Shown: positions 1 to 5,851 of the stretch, one piece after another | How positions within the stretch are numbered: position 1 is the first letter of the stretch | How the letters are laid out: each line of letters begins with the position of its first letter | Assembly (NCBI GenBank): GCA_002293275.1 | Contig: DBCX01000031.1 | Location: 1,244-14,260, forward strand | Length of the DNA: 13,017 nt | Origin: Cyanobacteria bacterium UBA947 | GTDB lineage: Bacteria; Cyanobacteriota; Vampirovibrionia; Gastranaerophilales; Gastranaerophilaceae | Direction: 5' to 3' | Translations under genes and position numbers: made by a program | Notes under the pieces: generated by a model | Seen by the model: only the letters and a program-made list of their open reading frames with translations | Database searches by the model: none | Told to the model about the DNA's origin: nothing

Positions 1-1755
1 ATTGTTTTCAAAAATTGTGTTTTTCCCAATATCAACTTGTGCAATGGCTGAAGCGCCTATTCCAGAAGAATAAATTGCACCGCCAATATTTCCAAGCGCT
101 GAATTATTCAAGAATTCAGTATCGTCTCCAAAATGAACTTTCCCGGCGGCAGCATTATACAAAACCCCGCCGGTTGTGATTACACTGATTCCGTCAAAAA
201 CTTGTTTGCCGAGGAATGTCATTTCCGAATTGGCGCCGGAATTGAAGAATAGCCCGCCGTAGTTTGCTGAAACTCCATCCGTTGTACCTTCAAATGTTGT
301 ATTTCCGTCGATAGTAATTTTACCGCCGCCATTGTTAGAAATTGTACCGCCAATCTGAGCTGCGGTGTTATTTTTGAAAACAGAATTTTCAATTGTAACA
401 GTGGAACCGCTATTCCAAATAGCTCCTCCTCCGCTGCCGTTGGCGCCGATACTTGCACCCATGCCTGTGGCACGGTTATTTTCAAATAAAACTCCGTCAA
501 AACTTAATTGAGAAGTGGGTGAACTGTTGTAAATCGCCCCACCTTGACCATGCCCGCCGCCGTTTACAACAGAAGTTGTAGAGTTGTTTGTAAATTCCGT
601 ACCCGGTTTAAAATCAAAAACAGCATTTGCCGCATTATTGCGAATCGCCCCGCCTTGGGTATATGCCTTGTTGCCGTCAAAAATAACCGCACCGTCAAAA
701 TTAAAAACAGTGCCGCTACCTGTGCTATAAATCGCACCGCCTGCACCATTTATAGCTGAATTATTTGAGAAAATCGTACCGTGCGCAAAATTCATGATAC
801 CACCGTTTGCGTACACAACCCCGCCGTGAGTTGCGGCGCTTATTCCGTCAAAAACCTGAGCGCCGGTAAAAGTGATTACGGAGTTCGGACCTGAATTGAA
901 AAACAGCCCGCCGTAATTCGCCGAAACCCCGCCGCTTGCACCTTCAAATGTTGTATTTCCGTCTATAATAATTTTACCGCCGCCGACGTTAAAAATTGTT
1001 CCGCCATACTGAGCTGCGGTATTATTTTTGAAAACAGAATTTTTAATGTTAATCGTGTTTACACCACTGTTCCAAATCGCACCGCCGCCACTGCCACGGA
1101 TGTTGGCGTATGTGTTCATGCCTGTTGAACGATTATTTTCAAACAAAACCCCGTCAAAATTCAACTGCGAACCGGTTGCATTGTTGTAAATCGCACCGCC
1201 TTGTCCGCTGCCGTCTGCGGTTGAGGTTGAAGTTGTAGAGTTGTTGATAAACTGTGTCCCGGGATTGAAGTTTATGGTAGCATTTGAGGCATTATTCCAA
1301 AATGCTCCGCCTTGATTGGTGGCTTTATTGCCGTCAAAAATAACATCAGAAAAATCCAGACGCGTTCCGGCAGCTTCGTTACTAACCGCCCCGCCGTTAG
1401 ATACAACTGCAGTTGTACCTTTAAGGATTAAATTGCTAAGCGTTGAGTTTTGGCTGCCCAATGTGAAGAAAAATTTGTCATTTGCTGTTGCGCCTAGGTA
1501 TATTGTCTGCCGGTTAACACCTGCAAAATTAAGAGTTTTATTAATTTTAAACGCAGATGTTGCACCGAAATATACATCATTTGTGATAAGAATATTTTCG
1601 CCGCTGATTGCTGCCGCAACTGCAAGCTGAATCGTCGATTGGGAATCCGGAACAACTATCTCCGCGGACGCTTTTGCACCAAATCCTATTATGCTGCACA
1701 ATAAAGCCATCGCCGTAGTTTTTAAATAATAATTATTTATATATTTTTTGTTCAA
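1..1755 (-). CDS. Autotransporter A, Pmp-like beta-helix surface protein (5' part, 3' end off window)
   Basis: The frame is open without a stop from 1755 to the left edge (585 codons), so only the N-terminal part is present. I chose a TTG start at 1755 because AAAGGA lies 6 nt upstream and the resulting protein opens with a good signal peptide: MNKK, a hydrophobic stretch around residues 15-27, and a likely cut after A-S-A at residue 31. The first ATG (1710) would lose the charged N-terminus. Residues ~32-120 form a non-repetitive head. From ~121 on, the protein consists of rungs carrying GGA[IVF]xN and F.NN motifs, the signature of chlamydial polymorphic outer membrane proteins (Chlam_PMP). 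These build a right-handed beta-helix passenger. The rungs are grouped in a longer unit of about 218 residues (see repeat entry). By family knowledge the missing C-terminus should be an outer-membrane barrel, as in the paralogue at 7594-13017; this is not visible here. Probable role: secreted or surface adhesin; ligand unknown. Confidence 0.88.
   Translation of the reverse strand, partial: MNKKYINNYYLKTTAMALLCSIIGFGAKASAEIVVPDSQSTIQLAVAAAISGENILITNDVYFGATSAFKINKTLNFAGVNRQTIYLGATANDKFFFTLGSQNSTLSNLILKGTTAVVSNGGAVSNEAAGTRLDFSDVIFDGNKATNQGGAFWNNASNATINFNPGTQFINNSTTSTSTADGSGQGGAIYNNATGSQLNFDGVLFENNRSTGMNTYANIRGSGGGAIWNSGVNTINIKNSVFKNNTAAQYGGTIFNVGGGKIIIDGNTTFEGASGGVSANYGGLFFNSGPNSVITFTGAQVFDGISAATHGGVVYANGGIMNFAHGTIFSNNSAINGAGGAIYSTGSGTVFNFDGAVIFDGNKAYTQGGAIRNNAANAVFDFKPGTEFTNNSTTSVVNGGGHGQGGAIYNSSPTSQLSFDGVLFENNRATGMGASIGANGSGGGAIWNSGSTVTIENSVFKNNTAAQIGGTISNNGGGKITIDGNTTFEGTTDGVSANYGGLFFNSGANSEMTFLGKQVFDGISVITTGGVLYNAAAGKVHFGDDTEFLNNSALGNIGGAIYSSGIGASAIAQVDIGKNTIFENN
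85..1395 (-). repeat. Long-period tandem repeat in autotransporter A (654/657 bp units)
   Basis: Two full in-frame units run 1395-742 (654 bp) and 741-85 (657 bp), and a third begins at 84 and leaves the window. Each begins with a GGA[IV] rung and contains the same order of landmarks: F-D-G-N-K, P-G-T-x-F-x-N-N-S-T-T-S, G-V-L-F-E-N-N-R, S-V-F-K-N-N-T-A-A-Q, G-N-T-T-F-E-G, S-A-N-Y-G-G-L-F-F-N-S-G and Q-V-F-D-G-I-S. At DNA level, matching stretches such as that at 347-366 recur at 1001-1020, an offset of 654. The copies are diverged but clearly homologous. Confidence 0.88.
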
Positions 1756-1783
1756 AATCAATCCTTTGGATTAATTTTATAAA

Positions 1784-1821
1784 ATCATATTTAGCATTAC
1801 ACAATTTGCCGGTTTTGTCAA
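1784..1821 (-). promoter_or_regulatory. Possible promoter of autotransporter A
   Basis: Reading the minus strand, a perfect TTGACA lies at 1821-1816. The sequence 16-17 nt downstream (TAATGC or AATGCT, about 1799-1793) is a poor -10 match. A better -10-like hexamer, TATGAT, lies at 1789-1784 but is too far away (26 nt). The location just upstream of the TTG start and its ribosome binding site fits a promoter, but the exact -10 is unclear. Confidence 0.3.
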
Positions 1822-1824
1822 TTA

Positions 1825-1852
1825 ACCAATTTTCTAAAAAATAGAAATTGGT
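1825..1852. other. AT-rich inverted repeat (hairpin)
   Basis: ACCAATTTTCTA (1825-1836) and TAGAAATTGGT (1842-1852) are inverted copies, 11 bp with one bulged T, separated by AAAAA. The element lies between the -35-like TTGACA of autotransporter A and the metallophosphoesterase remnant. It has no following T-run on either strand, so it is not a standard terminator. It could be an operator site or a scar of a lost element. Confidence 0.5.
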
Positions 1853-2044
1853 GTGGATAGGGAGATTACCGCACAATTAGGCGGCGCAAAATCCAAATAC
1901 GGGTTCTATACGGTTTTGGGCAATCACGACGGCTGGTATAGTGAGGAACGTGTATATTGCAGAGAGGACTTAATGACAGGTAATTCGGAAATATCAAAGG
2001 CATTAAGCAGGACAAAACCACCTGTAAGCCTGAAATTATTTTGA
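1838..2044 (+). pseudogene. Metallophosphoesterase gene remnant (YkuE/YaeI-like)
   Basis: The open frame after the TAA at 1835 encodes a stretch with K-Y-G-F-Y-T-V-L-G-N-H-D-G-W-Y-S-E-E-R-V, the strongly conserved GNHD metal-binding block of calcineurin-like phosphoesterases. This is followed closely by E-D-L-M-T-G-N-S-E-I-S-K-A-L-S-R-T-K-P-P, which resembles a later block of the same family. In intact members some tens of residues separate these blocks; here only about three do, so an internal in-frame deletion is inferred. The N-terminal D-x-H and GD metal sites and the C-terminal G-H-T-H site are all missing. After K-P-P the homology stops and TGA follows at 2042. The only candidate start is GTG 1853, without a ribosome binding site. 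A 63-residue active enzyme is not possible; I read this as a decayed fragment. Confidence 0.75.
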
Positions 2045-2088
2045 TTGAGTTCGAGTCAAACTGAAACTTTTGTACATATTATTAATTG

Positions 2089-2101
2089 TTTGTTGTATAA
2101 T
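2089..2101 (+). promoter_or_regulatory. Candidate promoter (-10) for the protease-fold/membrane protein unit
   Basis: A perfect TATAAT at 2096-2101 sits in the string TTTGTTGTATAAT. No good -35 is present at 17 nt; a TTGTAC-like hexamer at 2070-2075 is 20 nt away. Transcription would start near 2108, leaving a leader of only ~10 nt that begins at the ribosome binding site. The same 13-mer occurs at the RhuM-Fic promoter (6882-6870). Confidence 0.5.
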
Positions 2102-2117
2102 AGTTCCGGAGGAAAGT

Positions 2118-2627
2118 ATGGATTGGAAATCAATATTAATAGCAACGGCAGCTGTTGGATTATTATTTGGCGGCTTGTTATTTGCCGCACAAAAAGATGC
2201 CGCGCAAAGAATTACAGCCCTAACCGGCAAGTCTTATACTCCGCTTCCGACAACTACCTCAATAAAAAATGCCGTTGATTTTCAGCAGATTGAAAACCGC
2301 ATTGTTACGAAAATTACTGTTAACGGAAAAACGGGGAATTTTATAATTGATGCGAATAATCCTTCAACCGTGATTTACGAAAAATTTGCAAAGAAAAACA
2401 AAATTACATCCAAAAATAACGGTATATTTAAAGATAGGAATAATCAGGATATTTCCAAACCGATATGTCATGTTAATTTGAAATTTGCCGACAAAAATAT
2501 CAACAATGTCCGCGCATTTATTCTTGAAGACAGCACAGACTTTGACGGTATTATCGGGTCAAATGTTTTGCATCATCTGAACTACGAGATTGATTACAGA
2601 AACGGGAAAATTATAATTTACGATTGA
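2118..2627 (+). CDS. Membrane-anchored retropepsin-fold protein with degenerate active site
   Basis: The start is ATG 2118, because GGAGG (2108-2112) lies 5 nt upstream; a longer reading from 2070 has no ribosome binding site. The product has 169 residues. Residues 5-24 form a single N-terminal hydrophobic anchor or uncleaved signal. Residues ~58-169 look like a retroviral-type aspartyl protease fold (gag-asp_protease/Aspartyl_protease_2 families): a V-N-G-K-x-G strand, the F-I-I-D loop at 75-78 followed by S-T-V-I-Y-E-K-F-A, then F-D-G-I-I-G-S-N-V-L near 142-151 and a closing I-D-Y-R-N-G-K-I strand. In active enzymes the loop reads D-T/S-G-A; here it reads D-A-N-N (78-81), so the Asp remains but the Thr/Ser and Gly are gone. 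It is probably catalytically dead, or a binding or structural relative. The fold assignment is inferred from motifs. The downstream membrane protein gene starts 7 nt after the stop, so the two are likely co-transcribed. Confidence 0.8.
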   Translation: MDWKSILIATAAVGLLFGGLLFAAQKDAAQRITALTGKSYTPLPTTTSIKNAVDFQQIENRIVTKITVNGKTGNFIIDANNPSTVIYEKFAKKNKITSKNNGIFKDRNNQDISKPICHVNLKFADKNINNVRAFILEDSTDFDGIIGSNVLHHLNYEIDYRNGKIIIYD

Positions 2628-2634
2628 GGTTGTT

Positions 2635-3405
2635 ATGGATTTACTAAAATTATTCAAAAGTATTAATAAAAAAACAGCGCTGAGTTTTCTCATCGTTTGT
2701 GCATATTATTCGTTTTACTTTTTAACCGAATTTGATCCGAATGCGGTTGTTTCTATATTGCAACAGGGCTATTACGGGGCGTTTGCGGGGATATTTGCAA
2801 TTGCCGTTTTAAAACTTTTGGTAAGTTTTGTATTTGCCGGTTTTTACATTGAATTCATAAAAAATGAAACAGGGGACGCGCAAAATATTTTCCCGTCATT
2901 CAAAAACAATATCCTAAACTTTTTCAAAAAAGGTTTGAAAGTAACGTTATTTAATATTTTACTCGGCGCATTTTTGGGTGTATTATTAGGGATTATATTT
3001 GCCATATTCCGCACAACCCCGGTAAATATTTCTGTTTTTAATGCTGTTATTGTAACAATAATTTTAATCTTTGCGTTATTTACTGCATTGTTTAACGTAT
3101 TGTTTGCACAAACCTGCGAAATTAAAAAAACATTTGCGCGCAGTAAAGAAGTTTTGTTAGTATTCAAATACGCTCCAATTGAAATAATCACAACTATCGG
3201 ATTTGTCGCATTAAGCATCCTCGTTATGTTGGTAATGTTGTATTTTGTTCATTTATTGAGCTGGGTTTATATGTTTTTGTTTGGGGTTTGCATTGCATTT
3301 TTGTCGCTTTATAACACGAATTTATGGGCTCAGAGTTGGAGAATTTACCGCAAAAATTATGACATTGAAAAACAGCGTGAAGATTTTTTCAAAAATTGCG
3401 ATTAA
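2635..3405 (+). CDS. Six-helix integral membrane protein, unknown function
   Basis: 256 residues. ATG 2635 is preceded by GAGG at 2626-2629, which overlaps the stop of the upstream gene; the intergenic gap is 7 nt. Hydrophobic segments lie at about residues 15-31, 50-75, 102-125, 133-158, 180-205 and 208-228, giving six probable transmembrane helices. The N-terminus (K-L-F-K-S-I-N-K-K) and the C-terminal tail (R-I-Y-R-K-N-Y-D-I-E-K-Q) are charged. The general look is that of small multi-pass proteins of unknown function in the YciC/DUF975 style, but I see no diagnostic motif and do not assign a family. Co-transcription with the protease-fold protein suggests a shared membrane role. The 3' end overlaps the convergent transglutaminase gene by 17 bp, and no terminator is visible between them. 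Confidence 0.85.
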   Translation: MDLLKLFKSINKKTALSFLIVCAYYSFYFLTEFDPNAVVSILQQGYYGAFAGIFAIAVLKLLVSFVFAGFYIEFIKNETGDAQNIFPSFKNNILNFFKKGLKVTLFNILLGAFLGVLLGIIFAIFRTTPVNISVFNAVIVTIILIFALFTALFNVLFAQTCEIKKTFARSKEVLLVFKYAPIEIITTIGFVALSILVMLVMLYFVHLLSWVYMFLFGVCIAFLSLYNTNLWAQSWRIYRKNYDIEKQREDFFKNCD

Positions 3406-5272
3406 TGAGTGTAATATTTTTTGCAGTTTCTAAAATCATTGGCGGCATTTTTCGGGCGCGATACAAACTATTTATAGATTCTCGATCACCTGTAAGCGCA
3501 AAATTAATTATTAAAGTATTTTTAATCGGCAAGGAATACACAAGCCCATACCTGTTTTTAAAATAATATACTTCTTGAACTATACGCATACTGTCTTGTT
3601 CAAACGTATCCCATTCAATAAATTCCGCCCCGTTGAATTTTGAGTTTTGCGCATAATTAGGCGCTTCAAAAATATCGGAATAATAATCAGAAACCGATAC
3701 GGAAATTTCAGCTTTGGCAATACATTCATTTTTCCTTAATTCAGAAAGATTAGTAATATCATTTTTCATTTTCAATATAAATAAAATACCGCTTGTTTTT
3801 TTGTTGTTGACCTGTATTTGCGCATATTTCGGTATATCAAATGAAACACCGAGTATTCTGTTTTTATAAAAGTTTTTATTATAGTGTGTAAACGGTTTGT
3901 CATAATTGATTTTTTGGAATTTCTGCCCTTTATATCCTAAGCCTGTAACTTGAATGTTTTTTATATCTTTTGGAAATAGAAAACCATCCAAAGATAAATA
4001 ATTTGCTTTTATCAACCCGGGGTTACTCGGATCAACTTCTATCCAAATGTTTTTTATAAAAACTTTTGCCCATGCGTGCGCTTCAAGCGAGTTGGTTTTA
4101 ATCAAATAACCTCCCGTCACATCGGCAGGGATACCGATTGCTCGTGCAAAAGTAACAAATAAAGCGGCGCGTTCCGAACAATCCCCTTTTCTTGTTTCAA
4201 GCGTTTTCAAAACTTCGGTGTTAGAATCATAGGTCCAAGCAATATTTTTATCAATCCATTTCATCAATAAAAAAACTTTTTCCATATCATCTTTAGCATT
4301 TTCAGTAATTAAAGCTGCGAGAGTTTTTATTTGGTAATCGTTTTTTGGGAATTGCTCTGTTGCTTTAAGATAATCCTTTGGCTTTATTTTTTCGGGGTTG
4401 CCGGACATAGTTTCCGGTTTCAATTTTACGGACATATTGTCTATGATTTGTCTTGGGGATTTTTTAACGGCTTTGATTTGAGCTTCATTTTTGAGGGTTA
4501 TTTTGAGTTCCAATTCTTCTAAATTATTTTGATTAATCAACCAAAAATTGAGCGGTACATCTCGTTGAATAACTTCTTTTTTAGGTTTACGCTCTTTTTC
4601 TGCCGGCGTATTTATATATTGTTTAATTTCCTCAGAAGAATATTGGTCAAATTTATATTCATCAACATTGTATATGCAGTATCTTTTTTCAGGACTTAGC
4701 GCTGACTGTTCAGAGGTCAATGAGATATATTCATTAATATCCGAGATATATTCACAACCTTGCGGCAGCTCAAGCATTTTGTGGATTTCTTTATCAACCA
4801 CATTATTTTCATCCAAAAGATAGGCCGTTATTTTGACCCCGGTGTCTTTTCTTTGTGCAATATAAATTTTGTTTTCATGTTTAGTTTTTTCATCTGCAAT
4901 TTCAAAGATAAGTTTGTTGTTTTCATCGTACAGCGCAAAAGTATACATCAAAGCGGTTTCAACACCATCCGGAGTGTTTGCATTAATTCTACCGTTATTT
5001 TGGAAAACAAAATATTTTTGTTTTTCGTGTTCAAAATTCCAAATTTCTGATACAAGATAACCATCAATCCCATGTTCGCCCGCACTATATTTAGTTTTTT
5101 TGTAATCGTTTTTGTTGTTTAGGGATTTTAAAAAAGGGTATTCAGTTTTATTAACACTGATAACAATATCGCCTAAATCCCTTGTGGGAGCAGATTCTTT
5201 ATTGACCACCAAAAAGCACACACCAATCAAAACGCCCAAAATTGCGCATGAAATTATAATATTTTTTTTCAT
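3389..5272 (-). CDS. Membrane-anchored transglutaminase-like protein
   Basis: 627 residues from ATG 5272, chosen because AAGGAG lies just upstream (5281-5276) and the protein then begins M-K-K followed by one hydrophobic helix (~4-23). It has no lipobox, so it is a signal anchor with the body outside the cytoplasm. Residues ~25-240 are unassigned. The transglutaminase-like core spans ~325-435, with Cys365 in R-K-G-D-C-S-E-R-A-A, His399 in E-A-H-A-W-A-K-V and Asp414 in I-E-V-D-P-S: an intact Cys-His-Asp triad in the right order. Members of this superfamily act as proteases, peptide cyclases or cross-linkers; the substrate is unknown. The C-terminal ~460-627 region (G-V-S-F-D-I-P ... V-Y-Y-F-K-N-R-Y-G-L-V-Y-S-L) resembles a PsbP/DcrB-type fold, which is my inference. 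The gene follows the Spy-like gene after 42 nt with no terminator, so an operon is likely. Confidence 0.9.
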   Translation of the reverse strand: MKKNIIISCAILGVLIGVCFLVVNKESAPTRDLGDIVISVNKTEYPFLKSLNNKNDYKKTKYSAGEHGIDGYLVSEIWNFEHEKQKYFVFQNNGRINANTPDGVETALMYTFALYDENNKLIFEIADEKTKHENKIYIAQRKDTGVKITAYLLDENNVVDKEIHKMLELPQGCEYISDINEYISLTSEQSALSPEKRYCIYNVDEYKFDQYSSEEIKQYINTPAEKERKPKKEVIQRDVPLNFWLINQNNLEELELKITLKNEAQIKAVKKSPRQIIDNMSVKLKPETMSGNPEKIKPKDYLKATEQFPKNDYQIKTLAALITENAKDDMEKVFLLMKWIDKNIAWTYDSNTEVLKTLETRKGDCSERAALFVTFARAIGIPADVTGGYLIKTNSLEAHAWAKVFIKNIWIEVDPSNPGLIKANYLSLDGFLFPKDIKNIQVTGLGYKGQKFQKINYDKPFTHYNKNFYKNRILGVSFDIPKYAQIQVNNKKTSGILFILKMKNDITNLSELRKNECIAKAEISVSVSDYYSDIFEAPNYAQNSKFNGAEFIEWDTFEQDSMRIVQEVYYFKNRYGLVYSLPIKNTLIINFALTGDRESINSLYRARKMPPMILETAKNITLINRNF

Positions 5273-5314
5273 ATACTCCTTACCATCTTTAACCAAAACG
5301 CTCCAAGCACAGCA

Positions 5315-5779
5315 TTAGTAATAGCGATTTTTGCCGCACGGACAGCAGGATTTTCCTGCCTTTTTGTCTTCGCGCATTTTTTCTAATGTTTGTTTTTGCT
5401 CATCGCTCAGGTAAGATTCAAAGTTAGAGTTGTATTTAACTTTCACTTCGGATTTCTGCTCGTTTAAGGCAGCATTTTTGTCTTTTAATTTTTGGATTTG
5501 CGCAGTCTTTTTATCTTCGCTCAAATTGCTTTCTTTAATTTCAAGAATTTTCTTGTTGTTTGCTATGATTTTAGCGTTAATCGGTTTTAAGTTTTGTCCT
5601 TCTTCTTTGCGATTTGCATCAGCAAGTTCAACCTGCTGTGGCGACAAGTTCAATGTTTGTTCAAAAATCTTTTTGCACGGACAACGTTTAACCGGCGCCG
5701 CATCTTTTGCAAAACCAATATTTGCCATGCAGACCATAATCGCCAAACAAACCAATGTTAATAAACCTTTTTTATACAT
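5315..5779 (-). CDS. Spy/CpxP-like periplasmic protein with terminal cysteine motifs
   Basis: 154 residues from ATG 5779, chosen for the GGAG 7 nt upstream; an upstream TTG at 5803 has no such site. A signal peptide covers residues 1-24 (M-Y-K-K, hydrophobic core, cut after G-F-A). The mature part is almost wholly alpha-helical, charged and glutamine/lysine-rich, with the LTxxQ-type motif L-S-P-Q-Q at 45-49 and a second copy, L-S-D-E-Q, near 124-128. This pattern is typical of the Spy/CpxP family of periplasmic chaperones and metal- or envelope-stress sensors. Unusual are C-P-C at 33-35 and C-C-P-C at 145-148, flanking the helical body; they could bind metal or form disulfides. Likely first gene of an operon with the transglutaminase gene, driven by the extended -10 promoter at 5816-5808. 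Confidence 0.85.
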   Translation of the reverse strand: MYKKGLLTLVCLAIMVCMANIGFAKDAAPVKRCPCKKIFEQTLNLSPQQVELADANRKEEGQNLKPINAKIIANNKKILEIKESNLSEDKKTAQIQKLKDKNAALNEQKSEVKVKYNSNFESYLSDEQKQTLEKMREDKKAGKSCCPCGKNRYY

Positions 5780-5807
5780 ACCTTCGCTCCTTTTTATGTC
5801 CAAAATA

Positions 5808-5816
5808 ATTATACCA
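5808..5816 (-). promoter_or_regulatory. Extended -10 promoter of the Spy-transglutaminase operon
   Basis: On the minus strand TGGTATAAT occupies 5816-5808: a consensus TATAAT with the TGn extension. The -35 region at 17 nt (TAGTTT) is poor, as is usual with an extended -10. The predicted start is near 5801, giving a leader of about 22 nt before ATG 5779, with the ribosome binding site inside it. Confidence 0.65.
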
Positions 5817-5828
5817 CGGTGATAAATG

Positions 5829-5848
5829 AAAAACTATATTTAATAGTT
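5829..5848 (-). terminator. Weak intrinsic terminator candidate after RhuM-Fic
   Basis: On the minus strand, four bases after the stop codon (5854-5852), AACTAT (5848-5843) pairs with ATAGTT (5837-5832) over a 5-nt loop and runs into a short T-tract ending at 5829. The stem has only one G-C pair per arm, so termination would be inefficient. It may only partly separate RhuM-Fic transcription from the Spy operon. Confidence 0.3.
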
Positions 5849-5851
5849 GTT

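Noticed and set aside
85..1395. Regularly spaced repeats as a CRISPR array
   Set aside because: Repeats are diverged, their period is a multiple of three, and they encode a continuous beta-helix protein.
219..1630. Small open frames within autotransporter A (219-500, 544-759, 564-749, 1316-1630)
   Set aside because: They are out of frame with, or antisense to, the continuous minus-strand Pmp-like frame that explains the whole stretch.
2070..2117. Start at 2070 for the protease-fold protein
   Set aside because: It would include the -10 box and has no ribosome binding site, while ATG 2118 has GGAGG at 5 nt and begins a clean membrane anchor.
2844..3218. Minus-strand open frame of 124 codons opposite the membrane protein gene
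   Set aside because: Antisense shadow of hydrophobic codons; no ribosome binding site or recognisable domain.
5773..5803. TTG at 5803 as the start of the Spy-like protein, and likewise TTG 5296 for the transglutaminase
   Set aside because: Both lie upstream of good ribosome binding sites that serve ATG 5779 and ATG 5272; the added residues would disrupt the signal sequences.
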